Assembly: GCF_000801105.2 (NCBI RefSeq)
Contig: NC_079514.1
Location: 14,176,293-14,240,292, forward strand
From: Raphanus sativus
Lineage: Eukaryota; Streptophyta; Magnoliopsida; Brassicales; Brassicaceae
Direction: 5' to 3'
Length of the DNA stretch: 64,000 nucleotides
In this document: positions 24,971 through 36,809 of the stretch, one piece after another
Position numbering within the stretch: the stretch's first letter is position 1
Layout: the number at the start of each line of letters is the position of its first letter
The notes under the pieces: generated by a model
The model's input: only the letters and a program-made list of their open reading frames with translations
Databases searched by the model: none
Told to the model about the DNA's origin: nothing
Translations under genes and position numbers: made by a program

Positions 24971-25222
24971 CTCCATCCGTTTACTATAAGTGGTGTTTAA
25001 AGAAACTATTTTGTTACAAAATAATTGATGTTTTCACTATTCTAAATATAATTTAGTAATATTTAAATTTTGTTACCAATTACAGAATACTATCTATTTT
25101 TTTAGTTGAATAAGTTTCATTTATTGATATTTTTTAGTAACCAAAATAAATAATATCAAAATTTGTGCTTTTTTAATTTACGTGAAAATTCTTTTAAACC
25201 ATTTATAGTGATGCGGATGAAG
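24971..25222. mobile_element. Stowaway MITE
   Basis: 252 bp with about 30-bp inverted ends (ctccatccgtttactataag against the complement of ctatagtgatgcggatgaag-like right end) flanked by TA at 24969-24970 and 25223-25224. Non-coding, of the Tc1/mariner-derived class. Confidence 0.7.
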
Positions 25223-25241
25223 TATAATTTTAAGAAAGTTA

Positions 25242-25962
25242 CTAGATTTTGACCCGCCCTTAAAAAGGGCGGGTATATTTTTTTGTTGGAAAATTGTTTT
25301 ACGTAATAAAAATTATAATTTTTGATAAATTATATATTTTAAATTTTTACGAAATTTATCTTAAATTTACTTATATGACCTATTTTTTTATTTTCAATAT
25401 GACTAAATTTTAGAAGATTATAAATAATTCTAACCCGTAATAAGATTTTATATATTGAAACCGAAGTTAAACTTATTTTTACACTCAATTTTTTAATTTA
25501 AATTAAATATTTTATATCTTCAACACTCTTGTATTGAAAAATTCATTAGTGCGTTTCAAAATAATTTCTATAATTTTATTAAATTTAGTTTATGTGATTT
25601 AGTTTTTATTTTAAATGAAACTATTTTTAAGGAGTTTAGATAATTCAGACCCGTATTATGATTTTGTTGATTTAATTTGTTATTTCAAATTGATTTTATT
25701 TTGTAGTTTCATTTAATAAATGCTTTCAAATAATTAATAATGTGAAATATTTTTTTGGAAAGATATGGTGCAAACATTTAGGAAACAAAATTTTCAAAAA
25801 TGCTAAGAATTGAATTATATTAAATACTCTTTAATGTAATTGCAAAATAATGTCCTTTGATTAGTTGCATATAATGCTGAAAAAAAGTAAATGCAAATTT
25901 TGTAATTATTTAAAAATTTCAGGGGCAGATTCATAAACAATCATCCGCTTTAATAGTATAGG
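25242..25962 (-). mobile_element. Non-autonomous Helitron, minus orientation
   Basis: On the minus strand it starts CCTATACTATTAAAGCGG (right edge near 25962). It ends with the hairpin acccgccctttttaagggcgggt followed by caaaatCTAG and T (left edge 25242). Length and ends match the + copy at 23662-24387, a likely relative. Non-coding. Confidence 0.7.
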
Positions 25963-26094
25963 TTATATTTTGATCTGCGCTTATCACCAATAGAGTGAGA
26001 AGTTTCCTAAACCCCAAAATGGTTTTCGCCGACTCATTGATTTTCTTATCAGTGTAGTGTTCAAATTAAATAATCCTATCAAAAAGCTTGTTAC

Positions 26095-26141
26095 ATGAAC
26101 ACAACTCCATTAATATACAAAGAAAATGAACACAACTCTAT
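26095..26141 (+). repeat. 16-bp direct repeat around a 15-bp insert
   Basis: atgaacacaactccat (26095-26110) recurs with one mismatch at 26126-26141, enclosing taatatacaaagaaa. It resembles the tail-only insertions but the A-run is poor, so this may be an older event or a simple duplication. Confidence 0.45.
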
Positions 26142-27175
26142 CACAAAGTTTATTCTCATAATTATCGGAAATATGTAATCGATGAATTTATATTATAAGA
26201 AAAAACTGTTTTTAGAATAAATTAGGATATTTGAAAAATTATAGAGATCTAGAATTATGGTAACAATATTACTTATGGTTATAATTAAATTCTGCAAACT
26301 TATTGTTTAAATGGTAAATGTATGAATTACGATTGTCAAGTAGATGTTTTTTGTATTAAATACTTTTAGTATATAGGATAATTGATCATAATATATATAT
26401 TTATATATATGTATATATCACTTATACAAATTTTAATTTATTTAAGGACTTTTTAATATTATATATATTAATATCTCCAACTATATTTTGAAAGCGCAAG
26501 ATTTTTTTTGTTGATAAAATTATTAACCCGTTTGTACTTGTTACATGTTTTATATATTTGATGGAAAAATCTGTAAATAATAATTTTAAAATTTTCTACT
26601 CATTAATTATAGATTTATTTTGGAAAGTCAACTTTCTTTTAATTTTTTTAATATGTGTCATTATTATGAGTAGCTGTAACATTTTTTAAAGTAGTTTGTT
26701 TGAAGTTAACAAATTGATTTATTAAACGTATTCTTTGTAATTTTTATTTAAAATTAAAAATAATGTTTTCGCGGTCATTTAAATGATAATTACAACAAAT
26801 ATAAAATTTTAAAAATATTTAAAATTCTCTTCACGTTTTTTTATTTATATTTTTAAGTTTCCAAAATAAATCAAAACAATTATGCAACAAACAAATCAAT
26901 CCTAAAATTAAGTGCAAGTTAAAATATGAGATTTTATTGTTGTTCGGTTATTTAAGAAATTTTAAAAATAAATATTGTTGAATTAAATAGATTTTGTTAG
27001 AATTAAATAGATTTTGTTAGGATTTAAATAGAAATCATATATTATAAATAAATCAGTGGCATGAATCTGTAAATATATTCAAAATAGAAGGGCACCTCAA
27101 AAAAGGGCCTTCTATTTTAATAGTATTGATAACCACCGTTCTAACTTCTAATGCCGCATATTTTGCAGTGAAAGC

Positions 27176-27220
27176 AATAATGTGTTTAGTTTTTTTTTTG
27201 ATGAAAAATAATGTGTTTAG
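27176..27220 (-). mobile_element. Tail-only retroposon insertion with 14-bp TSD
   Basis: aataatgtgtttag occurs at 27176-27189 and 27207-27220. Between them are ten T and gatgaaa, that is, on the minus strand tttcatc followed by A(10). Confidence 0.75.
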
Positions 27221-27599
27221 ATTATGCTATTATACTCACTCGTGTACCGTCGTACACACATCGTGGATAATGTTTGAATAGCCGGTAGCGCAGCCAGACA
27301 TGATATTGATAATACAAGTAGGCGTTGGCATGCATGGTGCATGTATGTATTAAAAATATGACATGAACAACGTTTAGTGTATCTGAATTCTAAAATCACA
27401 ATATCTAAACTATTAAAACTAGAGTACAAAAATGAAATACTCCTAACTTTTCTTAAAAAATTACAATTTCATGCCACTGAATAAATAAAATAGATTTATT
27501 TTAAATCTAAACTATTAATCAATGCTACTCAATTTTAACTAAAAAAACAAATCTTGAATCCCATTAACAATCTTGACTAAATGTACTTCCCAAATTTAA

Positions 27600-28504
27600 C
27601 CCAGAACCAAATTTTGAAGCGCGGGTTTATTTTCCTTTATATTTTTTTAAATTGACAAATATTTAAAAAAATCATATTTTCATATATTTGTTTTTTATAA
27701 AAGACTTAAGCTTTTTATCTTTCTTTATCGTGTTTCATTTTAAATGAGTATAGGCCTGATCACAATATCCGGATCCGAAGAACCAACCCAAAACCGACCC
27801 AAAAATCAGGGTCCTGAACCCGATCAGACTCGGGGTAAATACCCGAATGAATTCTAAATTGCTATATCCGAAGAACCGATCCGTACCCGATCCGAACCGA
27901 GAACCAAATGAATACCCGAAGATACCCGAAATGTAAATATATATCTAAAAATATATGTTATAATTATATTTATAATTATTTTTATATTTTAAATTAATAT
28001 CATAAATTAACTATAGTAGTCATTTTTAGCACTTTTGAGTATTTTGGATAAAATATGATAGTTTGGATAAAAGTTTACCCAAAAAAACTGTATAGAATAG
28101 ATATTTTTGGTTACTTTTGGTTACTTTTGAGTAATTTGGATACAAAAATTTGAACTGAATCGGATACTTTGGTTACTCTGAGTATAAATAACCGAACCCG
28201 TTTTAGATATTTTGGTTATTTGATTATTTTTCAGGTTCTTATGCATGAGAACCGAACCCACTCGGACCCGGAAAGATCCGACTCGAACCCGATCCGAAAA
28301 AAATAAAAATTGAATCTGATTTGTTAATCGGCCCAAATGGCCCAAAAGAGATGATGTGAGCAATGAGCTGGATTTAAAAAAAGTGACCCAATATAGATGT
28401 GTTATTAATATTACTTGATTGCCCTTAATAAAATATACAATGTTATTAAAGAAAGGGGTATTTTTAGTAAAAAAATCAATATGATCATGCTTTAATAGTA
28501 TAGA
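27600..28504 (-). mobile_element. Decayed Helitron-like element enclosing an 'aacccgaac' MITE
   Basis: The right edge is a clean minus-strand Helitron start (TCTATACTATTAAAGC, 5' end at 28504). The left edge near 27600 has only half of the expected hairpin (gaagcgcgggttt) and no CTAG. Inside, 27751-28345 is a member of the family whose complete copies lie at 35361 and 50184 (left end taggcctga, cccgaacc-rich body). No gene. Confidence 0.4.
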
Positions 28505-28784
28505 TATAATATCTCTGCGAAGCCACTAGCAATGTTAACTAAAATGATTTGGGCTATTAGTTAAGATAGTGTTTTGGGCCATTAGTACATAATTAAGTCA
28601 AAGCATCTATAATGTATGAAGTCAAATACTATTTTTATGTTAAATATTTCAGATTGATGTAAAATTTTAAATATCAACTATAGGTATTAAATATATATTT
28701 CACTTTATAATTTAAAAAAAAAATAATATACCAAGTTCTTTGAAATCATGTTATAATAGAAATATAATCATTTTTAACAAAATA

Positions 28785-29553
28785 CTAGATTTTGACATGT
28801 GTGTCCACACGGTGATTATTTTCACTTAGATATTTAGTAAGTTATATAAAATATATGTTAAGTAATGTATTTGTAAACAATTTTATTTTCATAAAATATA
28901 GTTCACAAAAAAAATATTTGTACTATAAAAAATTGTAAATAATTTCTGAAATTAATAAAATATTATATACTATATAAGCAAAAAAATATTCTCAAAATTA
29001 ATATTACATTGATGGTAAAACTATTTATTTGTGTTTTTAAGCATTGTATATTTCTCATTTGTTTGGCATATAAAATTATCTGAGATACATGTAAATTTGG
29101 AAAAGATAAAAAATTATTTACCATAAAATATTTGCTTTATAAAAATAAAGGAAAATTGTACCCAGTATACAAAACAAAAACTAAAATTCACCAACTAACT
29201 AAAAACACTCCATCTCTTCTACTTTTTCTTCCTATCTCTCTCTCTCTCTACTCTCTCTCTAAAATCTAATTTCACTTTTTTGGTTATTTTGCAAATAAAC
29301 CCAAAATAAATGTATTAATATAAATTGAAATTTTTTCAAACAAATATAATATAAAAATGGTATATGTAGTAAAAATGATCATATCTATATACATATCATT
29401 TTGGTTAATTTAATATCTGACCATACAAGAACAATCAACAAATATACAAAAATTTGTAATGTATCTATAAATAACAAGTAAATCATAAATATTATCTATT
29501 AGATAATAAAATACCCGTACAGATGCACGGATCAAAATTTAACTGTGAATTAA
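28785..29553. mobile_element. Two opposed Helitron-like 3' ends
   Basis: At 28785 the minus strand ends ...ccgtgtggacacacatgtcaaaatCTAG, a Helitron right end in reverse orientation. At about 29515-29550 the plus strand has a diverged one (acccgtacagatgcacggatcaaaattta). Matching starts were not found, so the segment may be two truncated copies abutting. A (TC)n microsatellite lies at about 29235-29262. No gene. Confidence 0.4.
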
Positions 29554-30212
29554 CACTTTAAATACGGGTTTTACAAAAAAATAGGTCCAGTCAAATATAT
29601 TATCTTATCATAAAACTTAGACTATTAAATTCACAATGAAATAACCATGACATCTGTGCTGTTTTTTTTTGGTAGGCATCACTATCACCGTGGTACTATT
29701 TGGTTTCAAACTGGCATAATGCATTTTGTTACAACCAAAAAAAACACTGTAAAATATGAGCTTAAATTTATATCCATCTTTAGGTTTCTACCAATTGCTT
29801 TTCGAATTATTACTTTTTGCTAATTTAGTAATGGAAGATTTCCATATATATGAGTCTTAATCAATTTGTTTTTTTGAAATCTATGTTTTATTTTTAGTGA
29901 AATTCCAATTTCGTTTTAACTCTATATATAGGAGCTACAATGAGACGGTCTTCATATCTATACTAGAAGCCATAATTAAGAGCATGATTTACCTTGATCA
30001 TAGACCTAGTATAAAATCAATTTCCAAGAATCTTCCACCTCAATTAAAGAAATGTACAAAATAAACGATTAGATAAAACAAAATTAGCAAACCAATAAAT
30101 TGCTACCATCCACGCCCCCTCCAGCTATTGTATCGTTTTGTCTATTTCCTTAATTCTCATAAATGTCTAGAACAAGAACAAAAAGAGGTGCTAACGCTAG
30201 AGGCATAACACA
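29554..30212. other. Intergenic DNA
   Basis: No gene or bounded element was recognised. Confidence 0.5.
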
Positions 30213-30541
30213 CAGTGCCGGCTTAACACCAGGGACAAGCGGTGCATTAACCCCAGGGCCCACTCAAAATCTGGAAAATTTAGTAATATTAAGGATCTAT
30301 TTTTTCTAATAAATATTGTATAATATTGGTTAAAATATAAAATATATGATAAAAAGTTAATAATAAAGATATCTTTACTTTATTTTTAAAATAAAAATAG
30401 ATAGAAACAGTTTATTTGCTTTTAAAATTAAAATTATACACTTAATAATATTTTAAAACAATTTTTAAAGTAAATTAGTTATAAAATATAGGAAATTTTT
30501 TTTTTTGCCTTAGGGCCTCTGGTGATACTGAGCCGGCCCTG
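30213..30541. mobile_element. hAT-like MITE
   Basis: 329 bp with inverted ends cagtgccggcttaacacc and the complement of gatactgagccggccctg. The flanks (taacaca / caacaca) are an imperfect hAT-type duplication. The interior is AT-rich and non-coding, with gggccc-containing subterminal words. Confidence 0.6.
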
Positions 30542-31340
30542 CAACACACTGATACTCAAATAATATTCTTTATGCTGTTATTAGCTACAGTGAATGAGGT
30601 GAAAACTACCAGATTACAAATTCACTCCTTGGGCATTGTTTCTTAGTATAATCATATAAAAATCTAAATACTAGTATTATAGAGATCAATTACTTTTAAC
30701 TCACCCCGGTTAGATTTATACTGCTTTTATTTGTCCACCATAATAGCCAATCATCAAACAAAAACCATCAAAGTACTTGACCAAAAAAACCTCATCAAGT
30801 TAATGACCTATTCTGATCAAATGGTGGTGGTCTAGTATTCTCATTCAAGGAGAAAATGTTGGGTAAATCTAAGTTAGAGATCGATTTTATTTGGCAAGTT
30901 AAATATTGTCACACTCTTAAACCCATTAATATCTGACAAATGAACTATTCGACGGTTGTGTTCAATTCGAAAAGAGATTAGTTGGGTGTTACATGTTTGG
31001 ATCATCTCTGATCAGTTGTTGAAATTTCAAAAGTTAATACATTCTCTAAGAGCTGTATATTCTTCTTGCTCGATCGATGAAATTACCTTAGCAATTATGC
31101 TGTCCTAGAAGCACTCTATTATCGAGAAATAATTTGGAAAGTTCAGTCACTTATTATGATACCCGCCTACAATTTTTTTATTTTATTTTTATCAAGCCCG
31201 CCTACAATTTTTTTTTTGATATTTTCCAAAGGAAACAACACGCATGAAAAATATTTTAAAAGAAGAATGAAAATTCCATCCAAAAGTCAGTAAACGAGCT
31301 AACAAAGTGTTACGCTCAAAGTCATCTTCCAAAGTTTGGT
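30542..31340. other. Intergenic DNA upstream of ALA10
   Basis: Presumed promoter-side DNA of the ALA10 locus. No convincing TATA box; tctttatagaaa at about 31345 is the nearest candidate. One tail-only insertion lies at 31162-31214. Confidence 0.4.
31162..31214 (-). mobile_element. Tail-only retroposon insertion with >=13-bp TSD
   Basis: cccgcctacaatt (extendable through a T-run) occurs at 31162 and 31197. The intervening DNA is a T-rich run ending ttttatcaag, so the minus strand carries cttgataaaaataaaat followed by A's. The exact boundary is blurred by the T-runs. Confidence 0.6.
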
Positions 31341-31504
31341 CTCTTTATAGAAAAAAAAAACTCTTTAATTTTCCATATTCATATCAAAAGATTCAACACT
31401 TCTACATTCTTTAATTCTTTTCTTCCCTCAAACAAAAATTCTCCAAGAAACCAAGTGTATTCTCCATGTGTTTTTCATTGGCTTTCTTGTGAGATTATAA
31501 CTTC

Positions 31505-31861
31505 ATCAAGCTTCCAAGAAGACCATTTTTTGTGAGCAGAGCTGTGCCTGACTTTTTCTATTTTAGAAGCATCAAAAAAATTTTGGCCCCTTGATTTGTT
31601 TTAATATAAAACATTTAATCTAAAATAACTGATAAAAACAAAGAATAATATAAAAATGTACTTTTCTACCTCGAACCCGTGACCTGATTAGCAAAAACAA
31701 CTAACTCAACCACTGTACCAATGACAACTCTATAGATATTGGCCCCAAAATAATTTTTAGACTAATAGGCCCCAAAGCCAATGCTTCATCAGCTTTGTAT
31801 CAGGCACGGCTCTGCTTGTGAGATCATAATTTTCAGACAAAGAAGTCAAGCTAGTAGCTAT
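31505..31861 (+). promoter_or_regulatory. Presumed ALA10 5' leader, split by a MITE
   Basis: The sequence that ends ...gaagtcaagctagtagctat at 31861 abuts the TRIM insertion whose right junction is the ALA10 ATG, so before the insertion this was the DNA immediately upstream of the start codon. It contains a tandem-like pair (ttgtgagattataac / ttgtgagatcataat). It also has a 23-base stretch at 31505-31527 that matches 22 of 23 bases of exon 1 at 36961-36983. That it is transcribed leader is an inference. Confidence 0.5.
31537..31814. mobile_element. hAT MITE in the presumed ALA10 leader
   Basis: 278 bp with 16-bp inverted ends (cagagctgtgcctga and the complement of tcaggcacggctctg) flanked by an 8-bp duplication with one mismatch (tttgtgag 31529-31536, cttgtgag 31815-31822). 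On its minus strand a tRNA-like stretch with a B-box-like gggttcgag lies at about 31670-31735. Non-coding; subterminal ggcccc words are repeated. Confidence 0.75.
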
Positions 31862-32369
31862 TGTTGAAATTGTGTGAGCCCGTGTCCAACTCTATTTATC
31901 CGATTAGTACGATATTGTCCACTTTGGGCCTCAATGGCAAGCCCGCATGAATTTACTTTTGGTTTCCTTCCCAAAAAGCCTCGTACTAATTAGAGTTGGA
32001 CTTCTCTTTATATATTAGACTTTCCTTTTGTCTAATATCCGATGTAGGACTTTGTTTAATATCTCATATTCTCCCCCTCAAACTAAGAACCAGAACTCAT
32101 CTCTTGTGTGTTTCCTAATCACAGGGCTTTCCTTTGAGAATGCTTCTCCCACAACATCACAGGTTCCATGATCTTCTGACGTTTCTGCAAACATACATTC
32201 TTTTTCTTCTTATACCCGTTCTTACTTAAAGGGTATTTTTGGTCTTTTGCATCTCTTCGTCAAACTGCTCTGATACCAATTGTTGGGATTGTGTGAGCCC
32301 GTGTCCAACTCACACAATCCCAACAATCCGATTAGTACGATATTGTCCACTTTGGGCCTTAATGGCAAG

Positions 32370-35339
32370 TGATAGACCCAAAATCGGGAGGATGGCTTTG
32401 GCCGGGTGTTGGATATGAACCGAGAAGGCGAAGGCACTTCTGGAACTGGGATGGAATGAATGGATCGTCAAGAGGTGCGGAATGACTCTTGATATACCAA
32501 TGATCTAAGGCTAACCACCAAAGAACGGATGAATGTGTTGGCTAACCACCAAATAACACACACAGATGATTGGCTGACCACCAAATCAACAAGCCGGTTC
32601 AAACCGATGAACTAGCTAAAGAACTCTCTCTCACTCAGAGAAGAAGAACAAAAATAAACAACCAAATTTATCTGCTTTTATTCATGAAATGAATTACATA
32701 TTTATAGTAGAATGAGTCAAAGAAAGACTTAAATAATTGTGGAAAACTAGAAACATAGAAAACACAAACAAAGACTAAGACTAAAGACTTTTGTAGAACC
32801 AAGAAGTTGAATTTTGACTAGTATTTGAAGAAATCAATGCAGGCCACGGCTTTGACTCTTTTTCTTGATATTTCTTGATGCAAATGGGCAGGACACCATC
32901 AGGAAAGGCCTGGTCGAATTTGGTGTAAAACGGACCCAAATTGAATTTGTTATGAATTTTTCGGTGGGCCGAAAAAGGCTCATTTCGCCCAGCAGCTAAA
33001 CCAGCTCCTTCTTCAGTATCACTTAGCTCATTCAGCTCCAAGTTAGTGTCACTTAGCTCATCCAGCTCCATAGTAGTGTCACTTATCTCACTCAGCTCAT
33101 CTAGCTCCAAAGTAGTGTCACGATCTGATGGAAAAATCTCGGTTGGATCAAGCTGGTCGACATGATCACCATAATGGACCGTTTCCATGAACCAAAAAAG
33201 ACGGTGCTCGATTTTGGTTTTATCATACTCTCCCTCTTCAAAAAGATTTGTCCTCAATTCTGAAACATTAAAAGGAAAAGGATTATAAGCAAAAGAATTA
33301 TAATCAACACAATGCTCACCTTGAATGTGGTCTAGTTTTTGATTGGAAGAAGACCCTTCTTGGTTGGCTAGATGACCATGGATTTGTTCTTCATCTAGCC
33401 CCTCCATTGCCTCATGTGTGAAGTCATCAAAAATTGGCAAACGGTCTTCCTTTTCTGGTTCGGTTTCAATGTTCTTCAAGGTCACCAACGGTTTCTGTTT
33501 TTGGCACTTGTTAGCATAATGACCGACCTTATGGCATTTGAAACATCTGGTAGAAAGAGCCTTGCTTGTGAGTTTCACAGCTTTGCTTTTATCAAAAGAA
33601 TTATCATTAGTTTTCAAATCAGAATTTGAAAGATAAGAAGACTTACATTGTTGTTTTGGTGCTGAAGAAGTGTTGGTGTTTTCCTTCCTTTTGAGTTGCC
33701 GGACATCATGAATCGCCTTATGCAACATCTTCTCCAAACTGGCATAAATCTGAATCTCATTCTGATCAAACACATCACAGCTGCTTCTCTGGGTTTTGGT
33801 GAAGGGACGATCACCACTTCTGACCCACTTCTCATCATCCGACCTGTTTTGTCTCTTTCTTTTCTGCACAAAATCAAACCTATTAGCAGCAAACTGTTTC
33901 TTATTTCCAAAAATTAATTGCTCTTTTTTCGAAACAGTTTTAAAAGAAAAGATGATATCATCTTGTAGTGGTTTTGATTTCTTGAGAAGTCCAAACATCC
34001 TGAAACACTTAACAAACGTTAGCACAAAAAAATCCTCACATTCTCAAAGTGTTTGATCTCACGATTTTTAGGTGATCACTCAGAGTTCTTTTACTGGTTC
34101 AAAGGATGATAGGCAGTCAAAATTCAGCAATCAAAAACCCAAAACAAACTTTGTGGAAAAAGAAAAAAAATGAAGATGAAGAGATTTTTTTTGTTTTGTG
34201 TGGATCCGCCTTAACTGTCCTAAGGCCGGATTTCTCCTCGGCCAGCAGGCTTTCTCTTCCACCACTCCCCCTGGATTTCTCTTCAAAAGTGATTCAAGCC
34301 AAAACTTTTATTTTGTTTTTCTTTTTTTTTATCGATTTGTTTTTTTTTTTTTTTTTTTTCTAAAGGCGATCACAAGGGAGTAAAGGAACAGCCCGGATCC
34401 AAAAAGAAATAAGAAATGATGAAGAGATGAGAAGGTGAAAAGAAAATAGAAAACAAACCAGCCAAAGTGGCTCTGATACCAACTGATACGCTCAAAATAG
34501 GAAGGATGGCTTTGGCCGGGTGTTGGATATGAACCGAGAAGGCGAAGGCACTTCTGGAACTGTGATGGAATGAATGGATCGTCAAGAGGTGCGGAATGAC
34601 TCTTGATATACCAATGATCTAAGGCTAACCACCAAAGAACGGATGAATGTGTTGGCTAACCACCAAATAACACACACAGATGATTGGCTGACCACCAAAT
34701 CAACAAGCCGGTTCAAACCGATGAACTAGCTAAAGAACTCTCTCTCACTCAGAGAAGAAGAACAAAAATAAACAACCAAATTTATCTGCTTTTATTCATG
34801 AAATGAATTACATATTTATAGTAGAATGAGTCAAAGAAAGACTTAAATAATTGTGGAAAACTAGAAACATAGAAAACACAAACAAAGACTAAGACTAAAG
34901 ACTTTTGTAGAACCAAGAAGTTGAATTTTGACTAGTATTTGAAGAAATCAATGCAGGCCACGACTTTGACTCTTTTTCTTGATATTTCTTGATGCAAATG
35001 GGCAGGACACCATCAGGAAAGGCCTGGTCGAATTTGGTGTAAAACGGACCCAAATTGAATTTGTTATGAATTTTTCGGTGGGCCGAAAAAGGCTCATTTC
35101 GCCCAGCAGCTAAACCAGCTCCTTCTTCAGTATCACTTAGCTCATTCAGCTCCAAGTTAGTGTCACTTAGCTCATCCAGCTCCATAGTAATGTCACTTAT
35201 CTCACTCAGCTCATCTAGCTCCAAAGTAGTGTCACGATCTGATGGAAAAATCTCGGTTGGATCAAGCTGGTCGACATGATCACCATAATGGACCGTTTCC
35301 ATGAACCAAAAAGGACGGTGCTCGATTTTGGTTCTATCA
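32370..35339 (-). mobile_element. Gag-only LTR retrotransposon (TR-GAG type)
   Basis: 2,970 bp with two 856-bp LTRs (32370-33225 and 34484-35339; TGATA...TATCA) and the TSD GCAAG (32365-32369, 35340-35344). On the minus strand the 5' LTR is the right one. The primer-binding site (complement of ggctctgatacca, about 34468-34482) follows it directly, and a purine tract (complement of tactctccctcttc, 33226-33239) precedes the 3' LTR. I count about ten differences between the LTRs. The interior holds only a gag-like frame and no protease, integrase or reverse transcriptase, so it must rely on another element. A long T-run lies at about 34317-34360. Confidence 0.85.
32781..33998 (-). CDS. Gag-like protein with CCHC zinc knuckle, running into the LTR
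   Basis: About 405 residues from the first in-frame ATG at 33998; the frame is open upstream to 34025 from a GTG. The mid-region has one retroviral-type zinc knuckle (CFKCHKVGHYANKC, CX2CX4HX4C), preceded by basic and Ser-rich sequence. After it comes an acidic tail with repeated ELDELSDT-like units. The last 148 or so codons lie inside the 3' LTR, which is unusual, and the same peptide can be read from the other LTR (about 34895-35339). No polymerase domains follow. Likely a nucleocapsid-type protein of the nested element, not a host gene. Confidence 0.7.
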   Translation of the reverse strand: MFGLLKKSKPLQDDIIFSFKTVSKKEQLIFGNKKQFAANRFDFVQKRKRQNRSDDEKWVRSGDRPFTKTQRSSCDVFDQNEIQIYASLEKMLHKAIHDVRQLKRKENTNTSSAPKQQCKSSYLSNSDLKTNDNSFDKSKAVKLTSKALSTRCFKCHKVGHYANKCQKQKPLVTLKNIETEPEKEDRLPIFDDFTHEAMEGLDEEQIHGHLANQEGSSSNQKLDHIQGEHCVDYNSFAYNPFPFNVSELRTNLFEEGEYDKTKIEHRLFWFMETVHYGDHVDQLDPTEIFPSDRDTTLELDELSEISDTTMELDELSDTNLELNELSDTEEGAGLAAGRNEPFSAHRKIHNKFNLGPFYTKFDQAFPDGVLPICIKKYQEKESKPWPALISSNTSQNSTSWFYKSL

Positions 35340-35360
35340 GCAAGCCCGCATGGATTTACT

Positions 35361-36009
35361 AGGGCTGGGCAAAAAATCCAAACCCGAAAAACCGAACCGA
35401 ACCCGATACGAAAAAGTAGTACCGAACCCGAACCGAAATTGATTAAATATCCGAACGGGTTCAAAATTTCGGTATTTAAAGAACCGAAACCAAACCCGAT
35501 CCAAACCGAAATATTTTGGGTACCCGAATGTATCCGAAATAAATTTATATACTTAAATATATACATTATTTTAATATATAATGTATATTAAAAAAATTAA
35601 AAATATATAAGATACCTTTAAGTTTTCCAAAATACTCGGAAACTATATGCAAATAGTCAAAAGTAAATGTTTAAAATAGCTAAAATATACTGAAAACACC
35701 AAAATAGTTAAATATCTATTGATTTTTTATTCAAATATTCCAAGAAAACCAATTTATATGTTAAATTAAGGTATTTTGACATATATGTTATGAAAATTTA
35801 TATGTAATATATTATCTTTCTTATAGATTTTGAAAATTTAAAGTATATAATGAATTTTGAAAATTTAAAAACATTTTAAATGGGTTATCCGAACCCGAAC
35901 CGAACCCGCAAAGATCCGAACCGAACCCGAACCAAAATTTAAAAATATCCGAATGGGGCTGAAATCTTTGATCCCGAAATTCGAATGGGTACCCGAACGC
36001 CCAGTCCTA
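35361..36009. mobile_element. MULE-type MITE ('aacccgaac' family), complete copy
   Basis: 649 bp, ends agggctgggc and gcccagtccta. The perfect 9-bp duplication GGATTTACT lies at 35352-35360 and 36010-36018. The uninterrupted target can be read in the other TRIM LTR (gcatgaatttacttttgg, about 31949), which confirms the boundaries. The body is AT-rich, with cccgaaccgaa clusters at both sides. Non-coding. Confidence 0.8.
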
Positions 36010-36050
36010 GGATTTACTTTTGGTTTCCATCTCAAAAAGCCTCGTACTAA

Positions 36051-36809
36051 GGGCCTGACTGGTTCAAACGCAGCGGTTGTGGTTGCGGGTGCGGGAGTTT
36101 GCGGGTGCGGGTGGTTGCGGTTTCAAGTGTTACATGGCGTTTTGTATGACTGGCGTAACGTTTAAAATTTTTTGCGTTTGCCGGATGTTTGTGACTGGTT
36201 GATTATGAGACATTGCAGCGGTTTAATAATAAATTATCAATATAAACATATTATAATATTATAAAATATAAAAAATATATTATTGTGATAAAATATAATA
36301 ACTGTTAATATAATATGATTAATAATAATATTAAGTTTATTTTTAAGTAGTTGAAAGTTATAGTTTTAATATATTTTATGAAGATTTATATTAAAAATTT
36401 TAGAAAATATTTTGTTTCTTTTTTATATATGTGTGTATCTTTATATATGTATGTATATTAACTTTTAAAAATTATGATGAATAGCTACTTTAAAGTTTTT
36501 ATAAAAAAATACTATATTGTTTGTGAATTTAAATTAATATATAAAATGTGTATATATTTTTATTTATAATATTTTAAATTTTAAAATTTTAAGTTTAAAA
36601 TATTTAGAAAAAAAAGTTTAATATTTTTTTATCCAACCGCAACCGCCCGCAGCCGCAAACGCTAGCTAGAACCAGCTTTTGATTTTAAAAGGTTCACAGC
36701 GGTTTGAAGCGATTTGTAGCGATTTGTATGATTGTTTTGAAACGCTGTCAACCGCTACCAACCGCAAAAGCTGCGTTTGCGGGTGGTAGCGGGAAAACCA
36801 ATCAACCCC
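36051..36809. mobile_element. Tourist-like (PIF/Harbinger) MITE, 759 bp
   Basis: Ends gggcctgactggtt and the complement, aaccaatcaacccc, flanked by TAA (36048-36050 and 36810-36812). The intact target (cgtactaattagag) is visible in the left TRIM LTR at about 31983-31996. Both ends carry gcgggtgcggg/caaccgcaaccgc clusters; the core is AT-rich. Non-coding. Confidence 0.8.

Larger units (their letters stand above)
25963..27599. other. AT-rich intergenic DNA with repeat scraps
   Basis: No gene. It contains a tandem 20-bp repeat at about 26983-27020 (attaaatagattttgtta twice), a Helitron-like left end on the minus strand at 27129 (TCAATACTATTAAAATAG) without a matching right end, a tail-only insertion at 27176, and a 16-bp near-perfect repeat at 26095/26126. 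Confidence 0.5.

Noticed and set aside
30770..30812. Additional tail-only insertion (cttgaccaaaaaaa)
   Set aside because: The flanking repeat (catcaaagt / catcaagt) is too short and imperfect to count.
35340..35566. Separate minus-strand gene at 34895-35566
   Set aside because: It is LTR sequence of the gag-only element fused by chance to the neighbouring MITE; the same peptide occurs in the other LTR.
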